Below, in pieces: positions 38,416 through 50,610 of a DNA stretch of 64,000 nt. Source of the DNA: Penelope pileata (lineage: Eukaryota > Chordata > Aves > Galliformes > Cracidae); NCBI GenBank assembly GCA_013396635.1, contig WBMW01000596.1, forward strand, positions 169,421 through 233,420. The letters are read 5' to 3'. The translations under genes were made by a program, and so were the position numbers. Position 1 is the first letter of the stretch. Every line of letters starts with the position of its first letter. The notes below the pieces were generated by a model, which was not told the origin of the DNA, ran no database searches, and saw only the letters and a list, made by a program, of their open reading frames with translations.

Positions 38416-38845
38416 GATAACATTAACCAGACTGTATCATTTCCTGCTCCCTGAAGGATGTCGTCTGTTTTCTAGTGGGTTAGTTTTCTATTAGAAATAA
38501 TTAAGTTTTGTCTTTGAAATCTATTTTTCTTAAATATTTGCTACAGTTCTGGAAATACTCAGTAGACTTCACTTGCCCATTTCAAACTCACTGTTCTGTA
38601 AGCTGAGAGGTAGGACACTTGGCTAGGATGTTAAGGATAACTGAACAAAGGAGGAGCGTAATAGCCAAATTTTATCTAAAGTTTTTGTTAGAGCTCACAT
38701 GATCAATGTTTTAATGCATTTATTCCTTCTTGTTGACTCATTAGAGGATTTGTCTACGTACGAGGAACTTCTAACAGAAATTTCTGTAATTGTGTGAATA
38801 CTAAGAAATGGCATTTTTTTAAGCTTCTAAAAACTGCCAAGGTTT

Positions 38846-38874
38846 CAATTTCACCATGAAACACAGTGAAATTG
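38846..38874. repeat. Short inverted repeat
   Basis: CAATTTCAC at 38846-38854 and GTGAAATTG at 38866-38874 form a 9-bp stem with an 11-base loop. It is probably incidental. Confidence 0.8.
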
Positions 38875-40120
38875 TGTAAAAATTCATCCCACTAAAATAA
38901 CATGTTATTCTTTAACTAAAACTGGTCATAGAGATAAGTATTAGGGTAGCAATAAAATGCAATTTATCCTAATAAAGCAACACAAAAACATTCAAAGAAG
39001 TGATTCTGAGGCTGGTAGCAATTTTCCTATATCTCTTCAGCTGTAAAAAGAAATGTAAGTATATCACCAGGCTAATCCCCCAAAACAGAAGGATAACAAG
39101 TCAGTGAAGAAGTGCCCTTGAGTTGTACAAACACTGAAATGACAGTCTCTTTAAAGGCTTTCATGTCTTCCTGCATTTCACACATTTTACCTCATAATTA
39201 TTTCAGCCAAGATGTAAACAGTTGCTTCAAGACTTTTACAGAGGAGACTGCAATGCTAAGGTAAAAGCTCAGTTCCCTATAAGTTTTACAGGTAACCTGG
39301 AAGGGCCACCAACTGTAAGCGAGTATTTTGAAGACAGGGGACTTCAGCTCCCCAGTCTGACAGTTCAGTGCATTGCATATTGATTTTCATGAAGCTTTGT
39401 TTCTGAAAGTTACTAGAAATGGCAATACATGCAAATTTAATTCCATTTTCATCTCAAAGCAGCTCTTTGTATCTATATAGTACTTCTGCAAGAATGGCAA
39501 TAACTATTTGTCCCAAATAAGGTTATCAGGATAAAGCACCTAACTCTCTTCTAATATTTTTGACTGTAGAGGATATTAAAATTAATGAAGGTGGATCTTA
39601 GAGAGGTCCTGTTTCATATGTTTTGGTGTTTTCTTTTGTTGCTTTTTTGGCTAAATTATGATCTCTGGTACTGTCATCAGCTCAGCAAAAAGAAACGGTA
39701 AAGCTACTAACTGAATATTAACTCTTAACATTCCTTCGATGTCTCAAAAATTGCACAACTATATTTTAAAGTGTGCTATACTTTACAGGTATTCAAGCGC
39801 TAGAGGAATGCAATGTAGATCTATAATGCCACCTTTTTTCAGACTGATGAAATGCAACTACTGTATGCCCAAAGTAACCTAACAGTAAAGTGAAGTTTAA
39901 ATGATGAGAACTCATCGCCCCAAAGTGCTGCCCATCAAATTAAACATATATTTTTGAATTGCATTCCTAGAACTCTAAATTGTCTGACGCAAGGGTGCTC
40001 CCAGAGGAAGCTTTTTTAATAAATAACGTGATATGTGTGTGCCAAGAGTTACATACTGTAATCAGGTTCCAGGAGGATATCACACCACAGATCAGCACGG
40101 CTTAGAGATAACATTTTTCA

Positions 40121-40139
40121 TACATACATATATATATAT
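40121..40139 (+). repeat. (TACA)n/(TA)n tract
   Basis: A short compound microsatellite. Confidence 0.85.
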
Positions 40140-42524
40140 GTAAAATAAATTGCTTCAGAAACCTGAGTAAGTTGTACAACACTCCAAAAAGACAGAGGAA
40201 CGGGATGGATCAGAAGACTCTTAGTAGGATATAATGCTACTGTGTCTAGGTCTCTGGGTTCAGCTCCTGCAAGGGCTTCTGTCGCTTAAAGTTGCTTCCA
40301 CCTGCTGTGTACTGCAAGGCATAACCCTGGGGTGGCAGGGATGAAGTGGGTGACCTAATCTCTCCCATCTACGTTTCTGCAACAGCTGTTCACTTGCTTA
40401 CACAAAATGAGTTCATGGTCTCAGCACAGTTCCCGGAGGACAGCTGTCTCCATCGCCAAAACCACTGCTACAACAGACCATTAGGTGCCATTAATTGGTA
40501 ACCTCATTAGCTACATCAGTAAAGGCACCAGGGATCAGATTTTCAGCTGTGCTGGTGCTGTACAGGCAGCTTCTGGTAGGGACAGACGAGAAAACATTAA
40601 TGGCTTTACCTCACCCACATGGAACCTGAGTTCTGACACAGGGCAGGCACAGGTTCAGTGAGCTTGCTGGCAAGGCGAGGCGTCGAGCAAGGGGAGCTGT
40701 CCCCAGCCCTGGTGCCAACGGGGACAGGAGCCTGCAGTGCACAGCATGCTCCCAGCAGGGGCTGCTTCTGTTTCCATAGCCAGTACACTGCCTACACTGG
40801 GAGAAAGCTGCCTGCTGCTGGGGAGCAAAGGGGTATTTTTGAGACTGGAATTTCCTGCAGGATAAACTAATAGTTTCTAATGGAAGACCCTGTAGATTTC
40901 TGCAAGCACTGGTGGAAAGGGATTACGAAGGAGCTTGCTTTAATTACACAGGTAGTGTCATCTGATCAGGGTTATGAGCCTTTGGTCAATTACCTGTAAG
41001 ATTAGTACAAAAGTGCATTAGCAAGTCTGTGCACGGCACTGATTTCTGTCTGCACACAGACAGTGTTAGCAGCAGTGGCATTACAGCCCTGATGAGCTAA
41101 GGGCATAAGCAAGACAGGAACTGCAGAGAGAACCAGGGCCTGCTCTGAGATGAAATGATAGAGGACCTAGAAAACTCTGGCGAAACATCGGATGTGCAAC
41201 GTTTCCATCAGGTCTGAAACAGAAGTAGCAAATGTCATGTCAAATACTGGCAGTAAATTCTCGCTGCAGCCAGAAAATGTTGCAAACCAAACACCCAACA
41301 GAGATCCCCAGGAAAATCACTAAGAGGGTTGCAAAAGTTATCCCTTCAAAAATATGTTAAAAAAACTCTGCTCTTATGTCAGACCTGAGGGAGGGCTCGT
41401 GCATTCGAAAGTGCACATCAAACTAAATTAGTTGGTAAATAAAGAATATTGCCTTTTCTACAATAATTTGTTAATGTGTGTGCAGATCACATTTTACAAA
41501 ATGAAATGACCTCCGAAGACTTACATGGGGCTCTTTAACAACTCATTTGTAGGCTTAATCTTTAATTAAATTACATTTGCCTAATTCTATTTTTTTTTTC
41601 ACTGCTACAACAGCACTTGTCTCTCCTGGGTAACCCCAGCAAGAACAGGTACCAGATGCAAAACCCGATGTGTCTGTGAGGCAGCACCGCTGTGGTGAGA
41701 TCATTTACACCAATTTTTCTCCTTCTCTTCCTCCTCCCTTCCCTAAGTGTAAACAAAGTCCACAGCATGAAGAGGCCAATCCCTGCCAGCAGAAGCAAGT
41801 TTCGAAAAACACTTCTCAGCCATATGTTCAGTCCCGACCAGCAGGATCGTTAGGAGGCTGACATCTGCAGATGGGGAGTTCCTATCACCACTCAGCAGAA
41901 ACGTGCTGCTACTGCACACTGAAGTCAATATCAGCCAGACTTTGCTTAGGACACATTTTCAGCACTGGCCTGCAATTTCACCTTACCGATTAGTTTTTTG
42001 CTACAATGACACAGGTGAAATATATACTTAAAAAGAATCTAAGAAAAAAACGGTGGTGATGGCTAAAAAAGAGAGCCTTTAAAAACCCTTTTGGTAACCT
42101 TCTTTACAATGAACATTCTTCTGTATCAAGTATTACATTGAAACTGTTTGTGTGACGATGAACCTTTTTTGCTAATGGTAAACCTTCATGAAAGCCCACC
42201 AAACTCTCTTTGTAGGCCTGTAGGGTTATGCACTAAGAGGGTACAACCATCTTAAATAGTCTCCTTATTTGAACACCCAGACTGAGATTTTCTCCAAATA
42301 AACTCTATCAATTCATTTTCAATAAGGACTACAAGGACGTGAGTCTTTCTCACCTTACTTAACGCCCTTCTGAAAGCAGTGAGAATACTCTACTTAATGT
42401 TTGTGGGAGTTATATTGGTTCTTTTTACAGAAGGCCTAAGATAAAACACATTTTCCTCACTACTTCTTGTTTTTTCATTGCTCTTCTCTCAGTCTATCTG
42501 CAGCTCCCCATGCACTCCAAACAC

Positions 42525-42538
42525 TTTTTTTTTTTTTT
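42525..42538 (+). repeat. Poly-T (14)
   Basis: A homopolymer in intron sequence. Confidence 0.9.
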
Positions 42539-43779
42539 CAGGGCTTAAACAGATTTATGGTTAGCAATTTCCACAGGGACTGTGTGCATGTTCTCTCAGG
42601 CATGCTCAGACACCACTCATCGGAGGGCTGGGAATAAAAGCTGTGTCTGTTCTGCCACTGGCAATGAAATTCAGTGGGTTTGTGCTTGCTGTGTCCTTCC
42701 TCCAGGCCTTCACTCCATAGCAGTCCCCTTCTTCGAAAGCCTACAATGAACAACATCCCTCTGTATGAATTTTATATGTTTTGCAATCTTATCTAATATG
42801 CACATGTATCACCGATTGTAAAAACAGGAGAGATGGCTGGAACTATTTTCTTTATTTGCTTTGAATATAAAATAGACATAGATGTCTGAATCACAGCTTC
42901 ATAGTAAAAAGGGGCTGGATCTTCAGTTGCATGAATTTTACTCAGATCTGGAGCACGCCTAAATAGCAAACAGTTCAAAATAAGAGTAATTGCAAATTAA
43001 AACCTCAAATTTGTAAACGCTATTTTATTGAGTAAAGGGTGGGGTTTTTCCTCTTAATTTTTGAGTGAAGACAGGAGGTACACTCCAGTTCTGATCACTA
43101 ACAATGTTGAGAGCCATCCCTTTTCTATTTTTAGCAGGATTAAAGAAACATACAAGTAATGAAGGAAAACATTATTTCCTCAACAGTACTTCAAAAATGG
43201 GTGTTTTGAATAAGTAGGTAACCTGATTTACCCAACATCTGACGCATGACAGCAGACAGGAAATCAGAGTCTTTGCAAGTTAAAGACTCCCCATTAAGCA
43301 GACACTCTCAAGTCTCTGCTGTAATCTACGCATGGTTGTGAATTTACTACTACACAGTATTGCTTTGCATGCTAATGTTAGTATACGTAAAGCCCAGTTG
43401 ATGAAAGAAAAGGAAAGATGCAGATGAAATAGTCTGTATAATCAGAGTTCATTATTATTCTTTCATATCTGCAACAGTTAATACACAAACTGTAAGAATT
43501 ATTAGTACTACTCTGTGAAACAAAACACAAACCCAGCACTACATTAATTACTTTTTTCTTTAAGAATGTATCCTTAGTTGCACTTTCTTTATACAAAAAG
43601 AATAAAGTTTCAAACTTCTCAGCTGTTTACCACAACAGGAAGAAATAGCTGAAACATAGCATTAGGATTTAATTATGTGTTAAATACAGTATAATGAGTT
43701 TATTATTCATCAGGTTCATGAGAATTCGGTGCTCTGCCTCCTAACATTTTAGCTTAAACTAGTCTGTTCAAACTGAAGC

Positions 43780-43910
43780 AAAACCGTAACTCACTGGTAT
43801 TAAGTGACTTGCCCATTTTCCCACTCCTCTGTGAGTACTGTGTGTATTAAGATAATGGGATACAGCGCTCGGATGTGTTCAATAATAATAATGACAATAA
43901 TGTTTCTCTT
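43780..43910 (+). mobile_element. Possible ancient MIR/CORE-type SINE relic
   Basis: 'attaagtgacttgcccattt' followed by 'ctcctctgtgagtactg', 'attaagataatgggatacag' and 'cgctcggatgtgttcaataa' plus a short ATA/ATG-rich tail. This has the order and wording of the 3' half of MIR-like SINEs ending in '..tcaataaat'. It is strongly diverged. The family assignment is from memory. Confidence 0.4.
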
Positions 43911-43984
43911 CCTCTCATTATGTACACATGCTGTGTACAGCCTGACTGATTGATACTGTCATCCACCCCACAGCCAGTTGTAAT

Positions 43985-44235
43985 TCATGGTTTAGCTTGC
44001 CACGTGCTATGGGACCTCTTGAGATGAGCAGCACTATACAAAATTAGGAATATCACAGATGAAAGAAAAATCATCTGGTCACTTAGCCTGTCCCCTGACC
44101 ACACAGGAATTGTCCTATGTTGTTTACGATCTACTCTGTGCAGCCATGTTTTAAATGACTTTTCTGAGGTAACTTTCATCACTTCATCTGAGAGACTGCT
44201 GTACAGACTAGCAGAGGTAAACACAGATTCTTTGA
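43985..44235 (-). mobile_element. Possible ancient CR1/L3-like relic
   Basis: 'atcatctggtcacttagcct' then 'tgaccacacagg', 'cagccatgttttaaatgact' and 'actttcatcacttcatctga' follow the layout of old amniote CR1-type 3' regions in antisense. The similarity is weak and from memory. Something repetitive and ancient is likely; the exact family is open. Confidence 0.4.
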
Positions 44236-46090
44236 CTGAGCTGCTGGCAACAGCCCGCTACAAAATGTTTGCAGATTGCTGTGCCCCTGTTCCTTAGTTA
44301 TGCCCACTTGGAAGGCAGGCACGACACTAACACTCCCCAGGACTCACCTCAGGGAGAGTCCCTCTGCCACATGAGATCACATCCGTCAATAAGGAGAGTC
44401 AGCAAGGGCCTCTCAGCGGCACTGAGAAACAGGTGATCCCCTCCCCAGGGCTCTGCCACAGCTCCCAGTCGCTGCTCTGCTCCTGCAGCTGCCAAAATAT
44501 CGCCTCCCTTGCAAGAGGTCCAGAAAATTCTTTCTTCCAGAATAATAGCATAACTTAAAATCCCATTGAAGAATCATATTGATTTTAATAAACTATGACT
44601 CAAGCTCCCAAGTTGTTCTATTCTCTCTACAATCTTGCTCTGTCTGAGAAGACCAGGGATACACTGCCATCAGTTTTAGCCTCAGCAACGCTGATACAGT
44701 TAGAGCGATCACAATTTCACAACCACTTTAGAGGTGGCTGAGGGTTTAAGGCTTCAAATCTACGTTACAAGGAGAACTAACATTTTCATCTTACTGACAA
44801 CATCAGCAATAACGTTTTGTATTCTGTATAGCAAAAATGCTATCAAGAATGGAATTTGAAAGTGAAACATTTTATTTCTTTCTGCAGCAATTCAACTTTG
44901 AACTGCATCTTCTGAGAAGCTGCTGTGCCTACAGGATGCTGCAGCATCCTCGTCTCAAAGCTTCACCTTCCCTTTCCATCCAGCTTGATTCTTCCTGGAC
45001 TACATTTCCCAAGACACACTGCAGAAGGAAATCATGTGTATTGTGAAACATTCAGTACAATCAAGGATACCGATGTAGCAGGAATTTTTGCATCACATCT
45101 CTCTCTTTGTAAATACATCGCACCCACTCGTTTGCTTGCGCTTTATAGCCATCACTAACTTCAAGTATCCTAAAAGGCTTTGCAGCATTTGCACCAACAG
45201 ATGGAGTCAGCTGTGTGGACTGAATATGTACTGTACCCACATCGCTTAGTCCTCATCTGCTCTAAGAAATACGCTGTTGCATTACTGATGAATCACACCT
45301 GCTACCCAAACCACATATAAGGCCGGTCCTCCCTCACTAGGGAAACTGTAAACTCAAAATACTGCATCTACCATGGGCAAAGAAGCGTGGGGCATCGAAA
45401 AGATGCTAAAAGACCGTGTAGACAAGCCCTGCTCTGTTCTTGCAAATAGCCTATTACAGTACTACATTTTGAGTGCTACAGCCTTTAAAAGGAAATGACA
45501 CAGTAATTTCCCATCAAATCAAATCATTTCCAGCATAACTTTTCATTGGGGGTATTCTGCATGTATCCTGGCATTTGTTTTCTGGGGAGACATCAGGCAC
45601 AGCTGCACGTCTGGTAAAAATGTGCGTTTGTTTTTATGTATGCGTGTGTGTGAAATTAAATTCAATTTGATTCAATAATACGTTACTGGCATGGCAGGCT
45701 GGCTAACCATTGCCTGAGAAAAACAAACAGACCCCTGAGGTAGCTGTCAGCAGCTGGTACGATGCGTTTAGGATGGGGTTTCATTCCCTATCTGGGGTTT
45801 TATTCCATCTATCTATTTACCACCATTTCCAGTCTTGCTCGGTCACTTTTAACAGCAACCTGCCATCTGAAGGTACTTCGCAACACAATGCTGTCACCGC
45901 ATTCTCCTTCTCCTAGGTTCAGGAACACTTTCCCATTAGACTTTTTGACAAATATATTTTATGATTTCTCATGTCAAAAAAAAAATATTTCTGAAACTCC
46001 CTCATGTTTTGGATGTCGAAAAAAGAAGCGTTGCTTCATTTCATTTTCTCCTGATAAATTTTTTGCTCAGCTGCTGCTTTTACTCTTCTT

Positions 46091-46133
46091 TTTTGTTTGT
46101 TTGTTTGCTTGTTTGTTTGGTTGGTTGGTTTTT
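46091..46133 (+). repeat. (TTTG)n/(TTGG)n microsatellite
   Basis: TTTG units shift to TTGG units over 43 bp. Confidence 0.92.
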
Positions 46134-46283
46134 GTCTCCTTGTGTTTCCACTTCTATGTCATGGCCGTTCCTTCTCCATTCAGTGTACCTGCCTCTGCTC
46201 TGCATATTCACCGAAATAAAGAAAACGATTAAGATGGCACAGCATTCAGTTCAGCATCCTATTGTTTGCCTTCATCCTTTCCA

Positions 46284-46330
46284 GACCTCAGTTATATTGG
46301 TTTTGTGACCTCAGTTATATTGGGTTTTGT
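46284..46330 (+). repeat. Tandem duplication of a 23/24-bp unit
   Basis: GACCTCAGTTATATTGG-TTTTGT is followed immediately by the same unit with one extra G. It is a recent replication-slippage type duplication. Confidence 0.92.
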
Positions 46331-47093
46331 GAGTTATTAGAGAATAAGGAACCATTTTGTTCGTCTTGTCTGATACTATGTATAACTCAAGCTGCACAAA
46401 TTCTCTGAATTAGTCCCTGTGTGCCATTGATGATGTAGGTACTGTAGCAATTTATTTGGTCCCACACAAGTCAAGCTATTAGAATAATGCATCCCAAGAA
46501 GTGAAACACTGGTGTTGCTTTCATACTGGATCCTCCTGTGCTCCCATGTATGCAGCAGAAGGAATGTCCCTAGTTCAGGTGAGGTGGGACCTGGTGAGAA
46601 CAGCACTCAACAAGTCGATTACCAGAGTGCTCTCCTTCTCCAGAGCCGTTCAGTACGCAGCAGCATAGTCATGCAACTTTTTTGACATAATGCTTTTACA
46701 ATCTGACTTGTAAACTTCAGAACCTGAAGCTTGTAAACTCTCCTATCAGAAAGCTGAGCTTTATATAATTTGAGATAGATTCAGCATTCCTATCTGCGTA
46801 ATTAAATTTTAGCCTTTTATTATTATTATTTTCAGCACCTTCTGATTTTTTTTTCAAAGAGCTTACTAGGCATTATGTTGAAAGGATTTGACTGAAATCA
46901 CATCCTTCGTTTTCTCATCTTTCATACCGAAGGCCTTTGTTTTAAGAATAATTATTTAACTCGGATTTGAAGCACTAAAAATTAATGAAATTGGTCGCAA
47001 AAATCTTCTGATTTAGGAAAAGAAAGAAGCTGTTTACTACCCTATTTTCTAAATATACAGGATCCACTTGGAACTTTTTCAGACTTTTAAGTC

Positions 47094-47131
47094 AAATGGT
47101 CAGCAAAACGGTCAGCAGCTGCTGACCATTT
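47094..47131. repeat. Nested inverted repeat with E-box
   Basis: An 18-bp perfect palindrome at 47110-47127 centres on an E-box (CAGCTG, 47116-47121). A second pairing of 12-bp arms (47094-47105 with 47120-47131) overlaps it, so two alternative hairpins are possible. Confidence 0.9.
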
Positions 47132-47880
47132 ACAGCTTACAAATCAACAGCAGTGGTCTCTGCAACCACACTAACCACTGGCACGTTATACACTCAACAG
47201 TCAAAAGGTTGATAATGACATATCCGGGATCCTTGAGAGATTTTGAGAACTGACAGGGCATTGTTGCTAGGATTGACAGTCTCTTCTATACAGATAGGAG
47301 GATTACTAAATTATTTTTGCTTGATTTTTTTAATACAAAAGTAGAATTTTCACACAAGCATCTGACTGCAGATGGGATTTTTCAAGAAAAATGACAAACA
47401 CCATGGGACTCATAAAGAAACTGTAACAGTTGATAACACTCCACTTTAAGCTATTTTAACATCTATAAAGGAAGAGAAAGCTTCCTGCTCTTTTGCGCAC
47501 ACGAACATCTTTAAGATACAGATGGGGTTTTGTGGTTAGTTCCTCACAAAGGAATTCAGTGCTATTTCCATGGGTGATGCTATTATTGGTCAGGTGCATT
47601 ACTATCCTTTTAGGTGTCAGCTGTGTTCTGTTGAAGACAATGGGAGTCCCCCATTCGATAGGGATTCAGTTGTGTACTCAGCAACACACAATCATTTATT
47701 TAGCAGCATTTACTGAAGATGCTAAAAAATATTTTTGGTATATTACCGCTAGAAGAGAAACCCATCCTGGTAGCCAGGGCTATGGACATCCCTCCTGCCC
47801 ACCCCCACTAGCCAGGCTGCCCCATGCATCTGCGTGGAGGAGGGGACTCACAGCTCCTTTTCAGAAGGGCAGACCTGATT

Positions 47881-47965
47881 TCACAGAATCATGGTATCAT
47901 AGAAAGTCTTGGGTTGGAAGGGACCTTAAAGCCCATCCAGTTCCAACCCCCTGTAGCAGGTTAAT
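47881..47965 (-). mobile_element. CR1 3' tail, sense to NOL4
   Basis: On the plus strand it reads 'tcacagaatcatggtatcat' 'agaaagtcttgggttggaag' 'ggaccttaaagcccatccag' 'ttccaaccccctg', the reverse complement of a CR1 3' end. It lies inside a chance 223-codon open frame (47493-48164). Confidence 0.93.
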
Positions 47966-48791
47966 ATTTGCGTGTCAGAGACCTGAGACCATTTTTGAAC
48001 CATGCTCAAGCATTTTTACTGCCCAGAACGGCCCATTCAGCACCTCGAGGGCCCTAAGTGGAGCAGCACTACGCCTCAGTGAGAGGTGTAACTATATACT
48101 GTGCTATACACCACGTAGCTACACGCGCACAGGGCTGGCAGGTAAGGGGAGCCCTGAGCACTGAGTTCTGGCAACAGCAGCGAGGGTGAATGCCGGCAGC
48201 AGCAGCGTGAGGTGTTATCTTCACTCCCTGCAGCTCGGCTCATGCCAACCATGGCACATCAGCAAGAGCCGGTAGCTGCGCACCTGCCGGCAGGGCCTCA
48301 CGGGGCAGCACCTGACAGTGCGGTGAATTTACTTGGGGACATGGGGTTTGTTTCCAGAGACAAGGGCTTTCCGAGGCCAAACCACCGGCCCTGGGTGCCT
48401 GTGATGCCCACGCACCACGCAGTTGCAGCATGAGCCCGCTGTGGGCACCCTGATGAATCACAGCAGCACATCCCTACCAACACCCCGTCACTATGGCTGC
48501 GCTGGGAGGGAGAACCCCCTCCGCAGGCAGGGGCACTCGCCGAGCGCTCTAACGTTTCCCGTTTCCCCTTGCCTTCCTATTTTCACCGCTCGGCTCCTGG
48601 CTGCGCAGGCGGCGGCCAGAGCCCTGCGCCAGCCCTGGGCTCCGCGGGATGGCGGCTGAGCCCGGCCCAGCCGGGAGGCCCGGCAAGCCCCGCTGCGGGC
48701 CCGCCGGGGGGAGCCCGGCTGGGAGCCGCTCTGCGGCGGCCGCACAGGTGCTGCCGCAGCCCGGCGCCCTGGGAACGGCGGGGGGGGGGGG

Positions 48792-48792
48792 N
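48792..48792. other. Assembly gap (1 N)
   Basis: A single N after an 11-G run, at the left edge of duplication copy 1. Confidence 0.98.
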
Positions 48793-48807
48793 CGGAGGTA
48801 TTGCGCT

Positions 48808-48821
48808 GTTACTATAGGAAC
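48808..48821. promoter_or_regulatory. RFX X-box consensus match (copy 1)
   Basis: GTTACTATAGGAAC fits the X-box consensus GTHNYYATRRNAAC at all 14 positions. RFX factors bind such imperfect inverted repeats at promoters of ciliary, neuronal and testis genes. It sits inside the CpG island, where functional X-boxes are usually found. Function is inferred. Confidence 0.5.
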
Positions 48822-50232
48822 CGGCGGGGGGAGGCGGTGGCGGCGCGGCCGCACCCTCTCCCGCCCCCCCTCCCCGTGCCCTCAATGCCAGCCCGGGCCC
48901 TGCATCCAGTCACGGGGCCGCGGGGCAGCCGAGGGCCGGAGAGCGGGGAGCGGCCTTGCCCCGGCCCCTGCGCGCCTGGCGGGGCTGGGGCCACCGCTAG
49001 GTCCCGGGGCTCCCACACGAGGGGAAGGAGAAAAAGAAAAATCGTAATAATTTAAAAATAGTAATAAAAATAACACAAAAAAAAACACCCAATGGTGGTT
49101 GTTTACTGTACCATATGGCTGCAGGGGGAGGGGCGGGGGAAATGTCTGCCAGTTGCTGAACCGGTGCACTCATTATGTCCGATGGAGTCACAGTCACCCG
49201 CCCGTGCCGCGCTCCGCCGGCGCCCAGTATGGAGGCTTTCCCCTGAATTCCCCCTAGGACCTCAGCCGCGATGTGGGTACATGGCTTCTCCTCCTCTCAG
49301 CCGCCACCAGAAGCTGAGCTTTCAGGGTGCAGCCTGCCCGGAGGCCCCAAAGCCTCCATTTTGAGCATGGGTGTGCGCGGCGGGCCCTCGCCAGGAGCGA
49401 GTGGCACAGAGCTGGCGGCTCCTGCAGCGCCGGGAGAGGGGCACAAACGCCTCCCTCCTCCCTGCTCTATCTCTGTGCACATCTTTTGTTTTGTGGTGTG
49501 CAGCATGCAGCCCATTGCCATATGTAACATGTGAAAGGAAAACACCAACAATTTAAATGCTACCAGCATTTTTCTTGGCTTGGTTTGAGACGAAAAACTG
49601 CCCCACCTCAGGGCACCTCTGTGTCTTGCAGACATGTAGGAAGGGTGGTGATGGGATGTTCCTGCCACCAAATGCCACTGAGAGTGGCATCTGTTGGCCA
49701 GGGTCAGTGGGAGTGCTTGGGAACGGCTTTCCTCGCCACGATTCACCAGATAGGTGCTGAACCTCTGGGTCATTGGAGAGCCAAAGTCCACAGACAGCAG
49801 TGTTTGTGGATAGGCAACTGTACTGCTACCCATATTACCTTGTAAAATTGAAGAATTGATTTTTTAAAAGCATGGTTTGCTACTTAGCAGACCAGTCCCC
49901 CTACTACTGCAGTCAGTGGGATTTTGATGTTGACTTTAGCGGGAACCATTTTTGCCTTTAAAATGGTCTGTTTCACGTCATTATGGTAATGCCATTCAGT
50001 AGTTCTTAAAATCAGTCTTCTCGGCCTTGGACATGTGGAAAGATTACGGTACAAATTATTTCAGCTCACCTCGTTCACCGCGTTTCTGCTCGTGTCACGT
50101 CCAAAGTTTTGTTTAGATAAATAAGATAGATAACTTATTGCTCCAGATGGCTGTGGGCGGATCAGGCCTAGTAAGTTCTCCAGTTACGTGTTTTTGAGGT
50201 TTGGTTTTTGTCGTGTTGTTGGTGCTGCTTTT

Positions 50233-50250
50233 TTATTATTATTATTATTA
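50233..50250 (+). repeat. (ATT)n microsatellite, also at 52051-52068
   Basis: A trinucleotide run present at the same length in both duplication copies. Equal length in a fast-mutating repeat argues for very recent or artefactual duplication. Confidence 0.92.
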
Positions 50251-50541
50251 CTTCTATTTTACAGAAGCCTACATTTAGCAACCCATTTGTAGATCTCCCC
50301 TTGTGTGCAGCTTAGACTGCATTTGGTTGCTCACCAAAATAGCGTGCCTTCCAAAGAAAGATTAAAAATATTAAAATGCAGCCAGCACAGTGAGTGGTTC
50401 AGTTCAGCTGATGTTACACAAATGTGCTGAGCCTACTGCCCATAGATAATATACATTTGAAGCCTGGCACCTGCCGTTGGATTGGAATTCAAAATGAGAA
50501 ACAGCAGGCCTCGAGCTCTGGAAATAAAGGCAACATAAGGG

Positions 50542-50542
50542 N
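50542..50542. other. Assembly gap (1 N)
   Basis: A single N at the right edge of duplication copy 1. The 68 bp that follow are probably the sequence missing at 48792. Confidence 0.98.
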
Positions 50543-50582
50543 TGCCCGCTCCCCCCTTACCGCGAGTGGGCGTGAGGGGCGG

Positions 50583-50608
50583 GTGTGCGCGTGTGTGTGT
50601 GTGCGTGT
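50583..50608 (+). repeat. (GT)n with GC interruptions
   Basis: An alternating purine-pyrimidine tract inside the unique 68 bp between the duplication copies. It has potential to form Z-DNA. Confidence 0.88.
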
Positions 50609-50610
50609 CC

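Larger units (their letters stand above)
48480..49030. promoter_or_regulatory. CpG island (candidate alternative NOL4 promoter)
   Basis: A sharp rise in G+C and CpG density against AT-rich flanks, with NotI-type GCGGCCGC sites, G-runs and an RFX X-box match at 48808-48821. The G+C-rich zone trails on to about 49.45 kb with a GC box (49131-49139) and a CCAAT box (49089-49093). Avian CpG islands usually mark promoters. No TATA box is evident. No protein I recognise is encoded on either strand. Because NOL4 is the only gene here, an alternative NOL4 first exon or a non-coding antisense transcript are the main candidates. Confidence 0.75.
48793..50541 (+). repeat. Direct duplication, copy 1 (1,749 bp)
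   Basis: Every stretch compared lines up with 50611-52359 at a constant offset of 1,818 bp with no indel. The only difference I noticed is G at 48934 against A at 50752. It begins directly after a single N (48792) and ends directly before a single N (50542). A piece fully contained in its neighbour and capped by gaps on both sides fits a redundant haplotig placed in tandem better than a biological tandem duplication. Confidence 0.95.

Noticed and set aside
47493..48164. 223-codon open frame, the longest in the window
   Set aside because: It runs straight through an antisense CR1 tail at 47881-47965, has no recognisable domain and changes composition abruptly. It is a chance frame.
48549..49055. 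Overlapping Pro/Ala/Arg/Gly-rich frames on both strands
   Set aside because: Typical of CpG-island composition. They cross an N and resemble no protein.
49297..49833. 178-codon minus-strand frame, repeated identically at 51115-51651
   Set aside because: The repetition only reflects the 1,749-bp duplication. No domain, conserved motif or splice context is visible, and GC-rich island DNA has few stop codons.
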